Source: Bacteroidota bacterium (GTDB taxonomy: Bacteria > Bacteroidota > Bacteroidia > Bacteroidales > B39-G9). From it: DNA of 6,285 bases. This document shows positions 1 to 5,837 of the stretch, piece after piece (positions within the stretch are counted from its first letter, which is position 1; each line of letters starts with the position of its first letter). A program made the position numbers and the translations under genes. The stretch is taken from NCBI GenBank assembly GCA_030592465.1, contig JAUVJB010000180.1, positions 1 to 6,285 on the forward strand, read 5' to 3'. The notes below the pieces were generated by a model. That model was not told the DNA's origin. It did no database searches and saw only the letters and a program-made list of their open reading frames with translations.

Positions 1-40
1 CATTTTCCTTTATTTGACTTTTCGGAGTGGAATCAAATCA

Positions 41-48
41 CAAATCTA
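41..48 (-). promoter_or_regulatory. Candidate -7 box (TAGATTTG) of a leftward promoter reading out of the window
   Basis: Read on the minus strand this is TAGATTTG, an exact match to the Bacteroidetes -7 consensus TAnnTTTG. No TTG is seen at the expected -33 distance, so only half of the promoter is supported. Thirty-seven bases downstream a minus-strand ATG occupies positions 3-1, preceded by AAAGGAAA, which would serve as a ribosome binding site. The target gene would lie almost wholly outside the window. Confidence 0.35.
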
Positions 49-50
49 AA

Positions 51-81
51 TTGTCTTTTATCTTTTATCTTTTTACTTTTG
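51..81 (+). promoter_or_regulatory. Candidate kdsB promoter, Bacteroidetes-type
   Basis: TTG at 51-53 and TACTTTTG at 74-81 match the Bacteroidetes primary sigma factor elements (-33 TTTG, -7 TAnnTTTG) with a 20-nt spacer, close to the usual 19-21. The -7 box ends 38 nt before the kdsB ATG, implying a leader of about 30 nt. The spacer and the -7 box are made of 7-bp repeats (54-81), so a chance match in low-complexity sequence cannot be excluded. Confidence 0.5.
54..81 (+). repeat. Short tandem repeat, 7-bp period, upstream of kdsB
   Basis: Four consecutive heptamers are visible: TCTTTTA, TCTTTTA, TCTTTTT and ACTTTTG. The first two are identical and the others drift by one to three bases. 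The array fills the spacer and the -7 box of the candidate kdsB promoter. Confidence 0.6.
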
Positions 82-119
82 TATTGTTATAAATGAGCTA
101 AATACTAAAAATATATAGA

Positions 120-866
120 ATGAAATTTATAGGAATTATAACTTCGAGATATGAATCTACACGATTCCCGGGTAAACCTTTGGTTGATATTAATGGTAAA
201 ACAATGATTCGAAGAGTTTATGAGCAAACTGCAAAAGTCATTGATACTGTTGTTGTTGCAACTGACGACATAAGAATAGAAAAAGAGGTAAAACGATTTA
301 GCGGAAATGTTGTAATGACTTCAAAAAAGCATAAAAGCGGTACTGACAGATGTTCTGAAGCTATTGATAAATTTCAGGAATTAACAAATGAAAAATTCGA
401 TATTATTATTAATATACAAGGAGATGAGCCATTTATTGATCATGAGCAAATAAAAAAAATAATTTCATGTTTTGATGATGATAAAACACAAATTGCCACT
501 TTAATAAAACCAATTAAAAATATTGATGATGTTTTTAACCCGAACAAACCAAAAGTTATTATAAACAGATATAGCCATGCAATTTATTTTAGTCGCTTAC
601 CTATTCCTTTTGTCAGAAATTATGATAAAGATTTATGGATAAAAAAACATCAGTTTTATAATCATGTAGGTTTATATGCTTATAGATATGATATTTTAAA
701 AGAAATTACAAAATTAAAGCAATCACCACTTGAAATTGCAGAATCGCTTGAGCAGTTAAGGTGGATTGAAAACGGTTACACAATCAAAGTTAAAATAACA
801 CAATTTGAAAGTGTGTCGATTGATACTCCCGAAGACCTTGAAAGAATAAAAAAAAGATTGAAATAA
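120..866 (+). CDS. kdsB: 3-deoxy-manno-octulosonate cytidylyltransferase (CMP-Kdo synthetase)
   Basis: This cytoplasmic enzyme activates Kdo with CTP, giving CMP-Kdo and pyrophosphate. CMP-Kdo is the donor used to attach Kdo to lipid A during LPS assembly. The 248 residues match the usual KdsB length. Family signatures appear in order: the N-terminal nucleotide-binding segment SRYESTRFPGKPL (9-21) with R10 and K19; VVATDD (45-50); SGTDR (73-77); NIQGDEPF (98-105), where D102 is the expected metal ligand; HVGLYAYR (182-189); and PLEIAESLEQLRW (203-215). It ends with DTPEDLER (235-242). The ATG is chosen because MKFIGII is the normal first beta strand of the family. There is no Shine-Dalgarno; the leader is A-rich, as is common in Bacteroidetes. 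It converges on the M3 peptidase gene and appears monocistronic here. Nothing is missing or broken. Confidence 0.97.
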   Translation: MKFIGIITSRYESTRFPGKPLVDINGKTMIRRVYEQTAKVIDTVVVATDDIRIEKEVKRFSGNVVMTSKKHKSGTDRCSEAIDKFQELTNEKFDIIINIQGDEPFIDHEQIKKIISCFDDDKTQIATLIKPIKNIDDVFNPNKPKVIINRYSHAIYFSRLPIPFVRNYDKDLWIKKHQFYNHVGLYAYRYDILKEITKLKQSPLEIAESLEQLRWIENGYTIKVKITQFESVSIDTPEDLERIKKRLK

Positions 867-930
867 TTTTAGTTTTGTGAATATTGCCGGCAAATCACCA
901 CACCGCTCTTTCGGATTTGTAATCAGAAAG
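867..930 (+). repeat. Dispersed intergenic repeat, copy 1 (with hairpin core)
   Basis: This 64-bp segment begins immediately after the kdsB stop codon and matches 3260-3323 at 60 of 64 positions without gaps. Differences are at 888, 919, 920 and 925. Its right end is an inverted repeat: CTTTCGGATT (908-917), a 3-nt loop, and AATCAGAAAG (921-930), with a single G-A mismatch. A weaker outer pairing (883-891 with 946-954) encloses the hairpin in this copy only. There is no coding potential. It resembles a REP- or MITE-like element, but no transposase is in view. Confidence 0.8.
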
Positions 931-959
931 GCAGAATCTTCATCAGCTGGCTATAAATT

Positions 960-994
960 AAAATATGACATATATCCAAGACATGTCATATTTT
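960..994 (+). terminator. Terminator-like hairpin between the convergent kdsB and M3 peptidase genes
   Basis: The arms are AAAATATGACAT (960-971) and ATGTCATATTTT (983-994), a perfect 12-bp pairing around an 11-nt loop. On the plus strand the right arm runs into a run of six T (991-996). This is the classical form for ending kdsB transcription, although the stem is AT-rich and therefore weak. The minus strand, read from the peptidase gene, also carries the stem but has no good T-run after it. It may act in both directions, more convincingly for kdsB. Confidence 0.6.
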
Positions 995-1012
995 TTCATT
1001 AAAAAATGTAAT

Positions 1013-3127
1013 CTATTTTACCAAACCCCTGTGTTCTAAAAGTGGTTTAATATCAGGTTCTTGTCCGCGGAAGCGTTTGTACAGAATCATTTGTTCTTCA
1101 GAATTGCCGTGTTCTAAAATATCTTTACGTAACGAAGTAGCAATCTTTTGGTTAAATATGCCATTTTGTTTAAAATAAGCAAAAGCATCTGCTACTAACA
1201 CATCTGCCCAGATGTAGCTGTAATAACCTGCAGAATATCCTCCGCTAAAAATATGATTAAAATATGTACTGCGATAACGAACTACTATTTGTGGGATTAG
1301 ACCGATTTTGTCCATTGCAGCCTTTCCAAATGCATCAATATCATATTCTTTTTCTCTAATTATTGTGTGCCAATCCATGTCTAAGTAAGCAGCTGCCAAA
1401 TATTCAACAGTTACAAAACCTTGGTTAAAGTGACTGCTGTTTATAATTTTTTCTATTAATTCCATTGGAATTGTTTCGCCTGTTTTGTAATGTTTTGCAT
1501 ATTCTTTCAGAACTTCAGGTTGTGAAGCCCAATTTTCATTTATTTGTGATGGGAATTCAACAAAATCCCGGGCAACTGCTGTACCTGACAGAGTATTGTA
1601 AGTACATTGCGACAATAAACCATGCAAAGAGTGTCCAAATTCATGGAATAAAGTTGTAACTTCGTCGAAGCTTAATAGCGAAGGTTTATCACCTGTTGGC
1701 TTTGTGAAGTTGGTAACCAGAGATATTACAGGTAGAATCCTTTTGCCGTTTTCTTTATATTCCTTTCTATAACTCGTCATCCATGCACCACCTCGTTTTG
1801 AAGCCCTTGGATAAAAATCCATATATTGAATACCGAGTAAAGTATCATTTGCATCTCTAATTTCAAAAGTCTTTACATCTTCATGATATTTTGGAATATT
1901 ATGAATTTCTTTAAATTTTAGCCCATACAAGTGGTTGGCAGTATAAAAAATACCATGTATTACATTTTCAAGTTTAAAATAAGGACGCAATTGTTCTTCG
2001 TCAAAATCATATTTTGCTTTTCTTACTTTTTCGGAATAATACCACCAGTCCCATGGTTTAAGTTGAAAATCTCCACTTTTTTTGTCAATCATTTTTTGAA
2101 GTTCTTTTGCTTCTTGCTTGGCTGCTTTAAGTGCGGGTTTCCATACTTTGTACATTAAAGCATAAACCTTTTCAGGAGTTTTTGCCATATTATTATCAAG
2201 TATGAAATTTGCCCATGTTTTGTAACCCAAAAGTTTTGCTTTTTGTAATCTTAAGTTTACTATTTTATTGATAATAGCTTTATTGTCAAGAGAATCGTTA
2301 TGGTCTCCTTTGGTAATATAAGCAGTAAACATTTTTTTACGCAAATCTCTTTTTCCCGAATATGTTAAGAACGGGATAAGACTTGGCTTTTGAATAGTGA
2401 AAACCCATTTACCTGAATCTCCTGTAGCAGTTGCGGTCTCTGCTGCAGCATCAATCACTGATTGTGGCAAGCCTGCAAGGTCTTCTTTTTTATCAATTAC
2501 AAGTTTAAAATTATTTGTTTCAGTTAGAATATTTTGTCCAAATTTTAAAGTAAGAATTGATAGTTCTTCATTAATTTTTCTGAGTTTATCTTTATCTGCG
2601 TTGTTTAGATTAGCACCACTTCGTGTAAAATTTTTGTAGGTCTCTTCTAATAACCGGGCTTGTTCTGTGCCTAATTTTAAAGTATCTTTTTGTTCAAAAA
2701 CAGATTTTACTCGTTGAAATAATTTATCGTCTAAGCTAATGTTGTCTCTGTGCTTTGACAAAAGAGGCGACACTTCTTCGGCAATTTTTTGTATCTGTTC
2801 ATTAGTGTTAGCACTATTTATGTTAAAAAAGATGCTACTTACATTGTTAAGTAATCTCCCGCTTTTATCAAGAGCTTCTATAGTATTTTTAAAAGTTGGG
2901 CTCTCTTTGTTATCATCAATCGCCTGAATTTCGCCTTCGTGTTGTTTTATGGCTTCTTTAAAAGCCGGCAAATAGTCTGATGTTTTAATTTTGTCGAATG
3001 GCGGAACATTGTAAGGTGTATTAAGTTCTGCAAGTAAAGGATTTTGGCTTTCTTGCTTTGGCTTATTGCTGTTGCAAGAAACTAAGGTAATACCTGTCAT
3101 CGCTAAAATTATTAATGATTTTTTCAT
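1013..3127 (-). CDS. M3-family zinc metallopeptidase lipoprotein (peptidyl-dipeptidase Dcp / oligopeptidase A type)
   Basis: This 704-residue thimet-oligopeptidase-family enzyme probably trims short peptides. The zinc site is intact: HEFGH at 495-499 (H495, catalytic E496, H499), with the third ligand E524 in FVEFPSQ. The 29-residue spacing from H495 to E524 is what Dcp-type enzymes show. The C-terminal SGGYSAGYYSYIWADV (628-643) matches the tyrosine- and glycine-rich substrate-binding strip of the family. The N-terminus is a lipoprotein signal: K2-K3, a hydrophobic stretch, then LVSC (15-18), so C18 would be lipidated. No acidic run follows the cysteine, so a periplasm-facing lipoprotein is likelier than a surface one. 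E. coli Dcp and OpdA lack such a signal; envelope forms are common in Bacteroidetes. The length is normal and the frame unbroken. Dcp and OpdA specificity cannot be separated from sequence alone, so no symbol is given. The gene stands alone and is bracketed by two copies of a dispersed repeat. Confidence 0.95.
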   Translation of the reverse strand: MKKSLIILAMTGITLVSCNSNKPKQESQNPLLAELNTPYNVPPFDKIKTSDYLPAFKEAIKQHEGEIQAIDDNKESPTFKNTIEALDKSGRLLNNVSSIFFNINSANTNEQIQKIAEEVSPLLSKHRDNISLDDKLFQRVKSVFEQKDTLKLGTEQARLLEETYKNFTRSGANLNNADKDKLRKINEELSILTLKFGQNILTETNNFKLVIDKKEDLAGLPQSVIDAAAETATATGDSGKWVFTIQKPSLIPFLTYSGKRDLRKKMFTAYITKGDHNDSLDNKAIINKIVNLRLQKAKLLGYKTWANFILDNNMAKTPEKVYALMYKVWKPALKAAKQEAKELQKMIDKKSGDFQLKPWDWWYYSEKVRKAKYDFDEEQLRPYFKLENVIHGIFYTANHLYGLKFKEIHNIPKYHEDVKTFEIRDANDTLLGIQYMDFYPRASKRGGAWMTSYRKEYKENGKRILPVISLVTNFTKPTGDKPSLLSFDEVTTLFHEFGHSLHGLLSQCTYNTLSGTAVARDFVEFPSQINENWASQPEVLKEYAKHYKTGETIPMELIEKIINSSHFNQGFVTVEYLAAAYLDMDWHTIIREKEYDIDAFGKAAMDKIGLIPQIVVRYRSTYFNHIFSGGYSAGYYSYIWADVLVADAFAYFKQNGIFNQKIATSLRKDILEHGNSEEQMILYKRFRGQEPDIKPLLEHRGLVK

Positions 3128-3163
3128 TTTTGATTATTTTTGTTAATACGAATTTTTTATTGA

Positions 3164-3171
3164 CAAATATA
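3164..3171 (-). promoter_or_regulatory. Candidate -7 box (TATATTTG) for the M3 peptidase gene
   Basis: On the minus strand this reads TATATTTG, an exact TAnnTTTG match. It ends 36 nt before the ATG at 3127, implying a leader of about 30 nt that is A-rich. No TTG is present at the -33 distance; the region there is an A-run. In such AT-rich DNA the match is suggestive only. Confidence 0.4.
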
Positions 3172-3259
3172 AAAAAAATATGGATATATGTTTTTTTTGT
3201 TTTTACCTTAAATCCGTAAGTCTTTTTTGTATGCCACGAATTCACCCTGTTAAATAATT

Positions 3260-3323
3260 TTTTAGTTTTGTGAATATTGCAGGCAAATCACCACACCGCT
3301 CTTTCGGATTTACAATCTGAAAG
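3260..3323 (+). repeat. Dispersed intergenic repeat, copy 2 (with hairpin core)
   Basis: This is the second copy of the 64-bp repeat at 867-930, in the same orientation, with 60 of 64 positions identical. The hairpin arms are CTTTCGGATT (3301-3310) and AATCTGAAAG (3314-3323), fully pairable with one G-T wobble at 3306/3318 and a TAC loop. It lies upstream of the M3 peptidase gene, so the two copies enclose that gene as direct repeats. The similarity stops at the end of the hairpin, and the outer arm seen at 946-954 in copy 1 is absent here. Confidence 0.8.
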
Positions 3324-3360
3324 TATAAATAAACGAAAGCAACACAGAATTTTTGGATTG

Positions 3361-3405
3361 CAAATAGTTCGATATGTAAATAAAAGTTTATATGTTAACT
3401 ATTTG
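3361..3405. terminator. Long hairpin just after the PAP2 phosphatase gene, possible terminator
   Basis: The arms CAAATAGTT (3361-3369) and AACTATTTG (3397-3405) pair perfectly. After one bulged C at 3370 the pairing continues for ten more positions (3371-3380 with 3387-3396), three of them G-T wobbles on the plus strand. The structure ends 6 bases past the PAP2 stop codon, which suits a transcription end or a 3' stabilising hairpin for the obgE-PAP2 message. There is no T-run after it on the minus strand. The inner wobbles become A-C mismatches there, so a classical terminator is not fully supported. Confidence 0.4.
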
Positions 3406-3411
3406 AATTTC

Positions 3412-3975
3412 TCAGAGTTTCAACTTTCTCGCTGAAAACATGTAAACTCTAAAAATTAATATCCCAACTATAATTCCAAGCAATGCTCCGCCAATTACAT
3501 CGCAGGGATAATGAACGCCGAGATAGATACGACTGTATGAAACTATTGCAGCCCATAATAAAATTGAATAGCTGACATATTTATTCTTAAATATATAAGA
3601 AATAAATGTTGCAAGGGCAAAAGTGTTTGCTGCATGCGATGAGACAAAACCATATTTCCCGCCACAATGATTATTTACTATATGAACAATATTGGCAATT
3701 TGTGGATTATGACAAGGACGCAGCCGCTGAAATACATCTTTAAAAAAATGTACTGACGTTTGGTCGCTAACGACTATCACAAGAATTAATGAAGCAATTA
3801 TTAATATTGACTTTTTTTTGAACTTTTTTATTATAAAAAATATTATTAATGCATAAAGAGGAAACCATGATAATTTCCCGCTTATAAACCACATTATCCG
3901 GTCGAAAAAATCAGAATGAAAACTGTTTAAAAACAAAAACAGCTCGGTGTCGAATTGTAATAATTTGTCAATCAT
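3412..3975 (-). CDS. PAP2-family membrane phosphatase (lipid phosphate phosphatase type)
   Basis: This 187-residue integral membrane phosphatase carries all three PAP2 motifs: KDVFQRLRP (79-87, the KxxxxxxRP form); SSH (112-114) with the acid/base H114, where SGH is more usual; and SRIYLGVHYPCD (148-159), giving R149, nucleophile H155 and D159. Hydrophobic segments lie roughly at 36-50, 57-72, 116-130, 134-148 and 160-178, as expected for a small bacterial PAP2 protein in the inner membrane. The substrate cannot be told from sequence. Undecaprenyl diphosphate, phosphatidylglycerophosphate and lipid A phosphate are the usual possibilities. Its ATG lies inside the end of obgE, in an 8-nt overlap (ATGATTGA), with GGAAAG six bases ahead as a plausible ribosome site, so translation is probably coupled to obgE. 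Confidence 0.92.
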   Translation of the reverse strand: MIDKLLQFDTELFLFLNSFHSDFFDRIMWFISGKLSWFPLYALIIFFIIKKFKKKSILIIASLILVIVVSDQTSVHFFKDVFQRLRPCHNPQIANIVHIVNNHCGGKYGFVSSHAANTFALATFISYIFKNKYVSYSILLWAAIVSYSRIYLGVHYPCDVIGGALLGIIVGILIFRVYMFSARKLKL

Positions 3976-4957
3976 TTAATTCTTTCCAAATAAAATCTTT
4001 TAACTCAGTAATTCCTTGTTTTGTTATTGATGAAATAAAAACATAAGGTATATCAGGTAAATATTGTTTTATTTCGTTTATCAGTTCGTCGTCTAATAAA
4101 TCAGATTTTGAGATGGCTAATAAACGTTTCTTGTCGAGAAGTTCAGGATTATACTGTTTTAATTCGTTTACTAAAATGTTATATTCATTTTTAATGTTAT
4201 CACAGTCGGCAGGAACCATAAAAAGAAGCATTGAATTTCTTTCAATATGTCGTAAAAATCTAATTCCTAAACCTTTACCTTCGTGAGCACCTTCAATAAT
4301 CCCGGGTATGTCGGCCATAATAAATGACCTGTGGTCGCGATATGAGACAATGCCCAAATTGGGGACTAAGGTGGTAAAAGCATAATTGGCAATTTTTGGT
4401 TTAGCGGCAGAGACAACAGACAAGAGCGTTGACTTACCTGCATTTGGAAATCCTACCAACCCTACATCTGCTAATATTTTCAGTTCTAATATAAACCAAT
4501 CTTCAATACCTTCTTCTCCTGGTTGTGCAAAGCGAGGCGTTTGATTTGTTGGCGATTTAAAATGATAATTACCCTGACCCCCTCTTCCTCCTTTAGCAAG
4601 AATTTTTGTTTCGTTGTTATTCGTTATTTCAAACAGTGTTTCGCCTGTTTCTGCATTTTTTGCAATAGTGCCTAATGGCACGTCAATAATTATGTCTTTG
4701 CCGTCAGCACCTGTGCTTCTGTCTTTTGAACCATTAACACCGTTTTTGGCACGAATATGTTTTCTATATTTTAATGACAATAATGTCCAGAGTTGTTTGT
4801 TGCCTTTTAAAATGATATGAGCACCACGTCCTCCATCGCCACCGTCAGGACCGCCTTTTTTTGTTAATTTATCTCTGTGAAGATGAGTCGACCCTGCACC
4901 ACCGTTTCCTGAGCGGCAAAATATTTTTACATAATCGACAAAATTTTTATTTGCCAT
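3968..4957 (-). CDS. obgE: Obg-family GTPase involved in large-subunit ribosome assembly
   Basis: This essential-type GTPase binds the 50S particle late in assembly and links growth to nucleotide state. The N-terminal glycine-rich Obg fold covers about 1-158, with many GG turns (for example GGPDGGDGGRG at 35-45 and GGRGGQGN at 123-130). The G domain follows: G1 GFPNAGKS (169-176), G2 around FTTLVPNLG (194-202), G3 DIPG (216-219) followed by the Obg signature IEGAHEGKGLG, G4 SKSD (283-286) and G5 SSI (309-311). G4 has serine where NKxD is canonical; a T or S variant is, as I recall, frequent in Bacteroidetes. The protein ends at 329 residues straight after the G domain, so the variable C-terminal extension found in some bacteria is absent. 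Its end overlaps the PAP2 start by 8 nt. A candidate promoter lies 44 nt upstream. Confidence 0.97.
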   Translation of the reverse strand: MANKNFVDYVKIFCRSGNGGAGSTHLHRDKLTKKGGPDGGDGGRGAHIILKGNKQLWTLLSLKYRKHIRAKNGVNGSKDRSTGADGKDIIIDVPLGTIAKNAETGETLFEITNNNETKILAKGGRGGQGNYHFKSPTNQTPRFAQPGEEGIEDWFILELKILADVGLVGFPNAGKSTLLSVVSAAKPKIANYAFTTLVPNLGIVSYRDHRSFIMADIPGIIEGAHEGKGLGIRFLRHIERNSMLLFMVPADCDNIKNEYNILVNELKQYNPELLDKKRLLAISKSDLLDDELINEIKQYLPDIPYVFISSITKQGITELKDFIWKELND

Positions 4958-5001
4958 ATTGTTATATTAATTTAAATGAAATGAATTCTGTATAAAAACG
5001 T

Positions 5002-5009
5002 CAAAAGTA
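5002..5009 (-). promoter_or_regulatory. Candidate -7 box (TACTTTTG) for obgE
   Basis: On the minus strand this reads TACTTTTG, identical to the box proposed for kdsB and an exact TAnnTTTG match. It ends 44 nt before the obgE ATG. At the -33 distance only TTA is found rather than TTG. This suggests that obgE-PAP2 has its own promoter in addition to any readthrough from adk. Confidence 0.4.
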
Positions 5010-5034
5010 CGAAGAAAAAAACGTTTTTAAGTCC

Positions 5035-5053
5035 TGTCCGCCAGCTGGCGGAT
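5035..5053. repeat. GC-rich palindromic repeat, copy A (upstream of obgE)
   Basis: TGTCCGCCAGCTGGCGGAT is repeated identically at 5994-6012. The central 16 bases (5037-5052) are a perfect palindrome and would fold as a 6-bp GC-rich stem with an AGCT loop. Twelve of the 16 bases are G or C in an otherwise very AT-rich spacer. It lies about 80 bp upstream of obgE and about 110 bp downstream of adk. It looks like a small REP-type unit. No function is shown. Confidence 0.75.
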
Positions 5054-5111
5054 GAAAAGTTTTTTTAGATACAACTCATCCATTATTTAATACAGATACA
5101 GTAGGCTCAAT

Positions 5112-5140
5112 GCTCTTTCGGATTTACAATCCGAAAGAGC
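5112..5140. repeat. Perfect hairpin copy of the CTTTCGGATT repeat core, downstream of adk
   Basis: GCTCTTTCGGATT (5112-5124) and AATCCGAAAGAGC (5128-5140) pair without mismatch, giving 13 bp around a TAC triplet (in practice 12 bp or fewer with a larger loop). The left arm and loop match the right end of the two longer repeats at 867 and 3260, but the flanking sequence does not, so this is a core-only copy. It sits 22 nt after the adk stop codon and could end or protect the adk message. No T-run follows on either strand, so I call it a repeat rather than an intrinsic terminator. Confidence 0.7.
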
Positions 5141-5162
5141 GGAGACTCAACAATTGAACAAT

Positions 5163-5738
5163 TTATTTATGTTTATCTATAATTTTACAAATTCGTTCAA
5201 AAATTTCATCAACTGTTCCTATGCCATCAACAGATTGATATTTATTTTCCTTTTTATAAAATTCAATTACAGAAGCCGTTTGTTTATTGTAAACATTAAT
5301 TCTGTTTTCAATAATGGAAACATCTTTATCGTCTGAACGATCCGTTTCTTTACTTCTGTTTATTAATCGTTTTAATAACTCATCATGATTAACATCAAGA
5401 GTTATCATTACAGTTATTTCTATATTTCGTTCTTTGAGAAGATTTTTGAGAAATTCTGCCTGGTTATTTGTACGTGGAAAACCATCAAAAATAAAACCGG
5501 TAGCACCTTCGTATTTATCAAGTTTATTAATAACCATTTGTATAACATCTTTGTCAGGAACTAATTCCCCTTTATCCATATACTCTTTTGCCATTATACC
5601 AAGAGGCGTTTTCTTTGCAATAGCATTTCGTAGAATATCGCCGGTTGATAAATGTATTAAATTGTATTTTTTTATTAATTTTTCTGATTGAGTTCCTTTT
5701 CCTGATCCGGGAGGTCCAAAAATTACAATGTTAAGCAT
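5163..5738 (-). CDS. adk: Adenylate kinase
   Basis: This cytoplasmic enzyme interconverts ATP plus AMP with two ADP and balances the adenylate pool; AMP made by purine salvage enters through it. The 191 residues contain the P-loop GPPGSGKGTQ (8-17), the AMP-binding LSTGD (30-34) and GELVPD (57-62), and the signature FDGFPRT (84-90). Arginines at the expected catalytic positions are R89, R128, R134 and R146. The LID is the short form (about 128-137, ending SDD) with no zinc-binding cysteines, which explains the length below the 210-220 of long-LID enzymes. The start is fixed by MLNIVIFGPPG, the normal first strand. Upstream is a repeat-filled gap, then hpt on the same strand; downstream is obgE. 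I recall hpt, adk and obgE as neighbours in many Bacteroidetes. No good TAnnTTTG box lies upstream, so it may depend on readthrough from hpt. Confidence 0.97.
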   Translation of the reverse strand: MLNIVIFGPPGSGKGTQSEKLIKKYNLIHLSTGDILRNAIAKKTPLGIMAKEYMDKGELVPDKDVIQMVINKLDKYEGATGFIFDGFPRTNNQAEFLKNLLKERNIEITVMITLDVNHDELLKRLINRSKETDRSDDKDVSIIENRINVYNKQTASVIEFYKKENKYQSVDGIGTVDEIFERICKIIDKHK

Positions 5739-5741
5739 GAC

Positions 5742-5790
5742 AGTAAAGAGTTAAAGGTTTAAAGTTCAATGTTTAATATTTCAAGTTTTC
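5742..5790 (-). repeat. Degenerate 7-bp-period repeat immediately upstream of adk
   Basis: Read on the plus strand, seven heptamers follow in phase: AGTAAAG, AGTTAAA, GGTTTAA, AGTTCAA, TGTTTAA, TATTTCA and AGTTTTC, with a loose consensus of NGTTYAA. The array ends three bases before the adk ATG and therefore makes up its whole proximal leader, with no Shine-Dalgarno inside it. The match between units is imperfect, so the periodicity is the signal rather than the identity. Confidence 0.5.
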
Positions 5791-5837
5791 ATTTCTATAC
5801 TTTGTGCAGTTATATTTTGCGTAATGTAATTTGCCTG

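Noticed and set aside
3071..3080. Surface-export signal after the lipobox cysteine of the M3 peptidase
   Set aside because: Bacteroidetes surface lipoproteins usually carry acidic residues just after the cysteine. Here the residues are N, S, N, K, P and K, so surface exposure is not supported.
3063..3245. Minus-strand open frame of 60 codons covering the M3 peptidase start region
   Set aside because: It overlaps the signal peptide region of a certain gene in another frame, and its product is a low-complexity, lysine- and isoleucine-rich read of AT-rich DNA with no recognisable motif.
867..3323. Composite transposon or IS element around the M3 peptidase gene
   Set aside because: Direct repeats are present, but there is no transposase or integrase, the copies are only 64 bp, and no target-site duplication can be recognised at their outer edges.
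5017..5028. AAAAACGTTTTT palindrome upstream of obgE as an operator
   Set aside because: It is made almost wholly of A and T runs, there is only one copy, and there is no nearby regulator. A chance origin is likely in such AT-rich DNA.
5112..5140. Intrinsic terminator of adk
   Set aside because: The stem is excellent, but no T-run follows on the minus strand, and the same core occurs elsewhere as a repeat. It is kept as a repeat with a possible message-end role.
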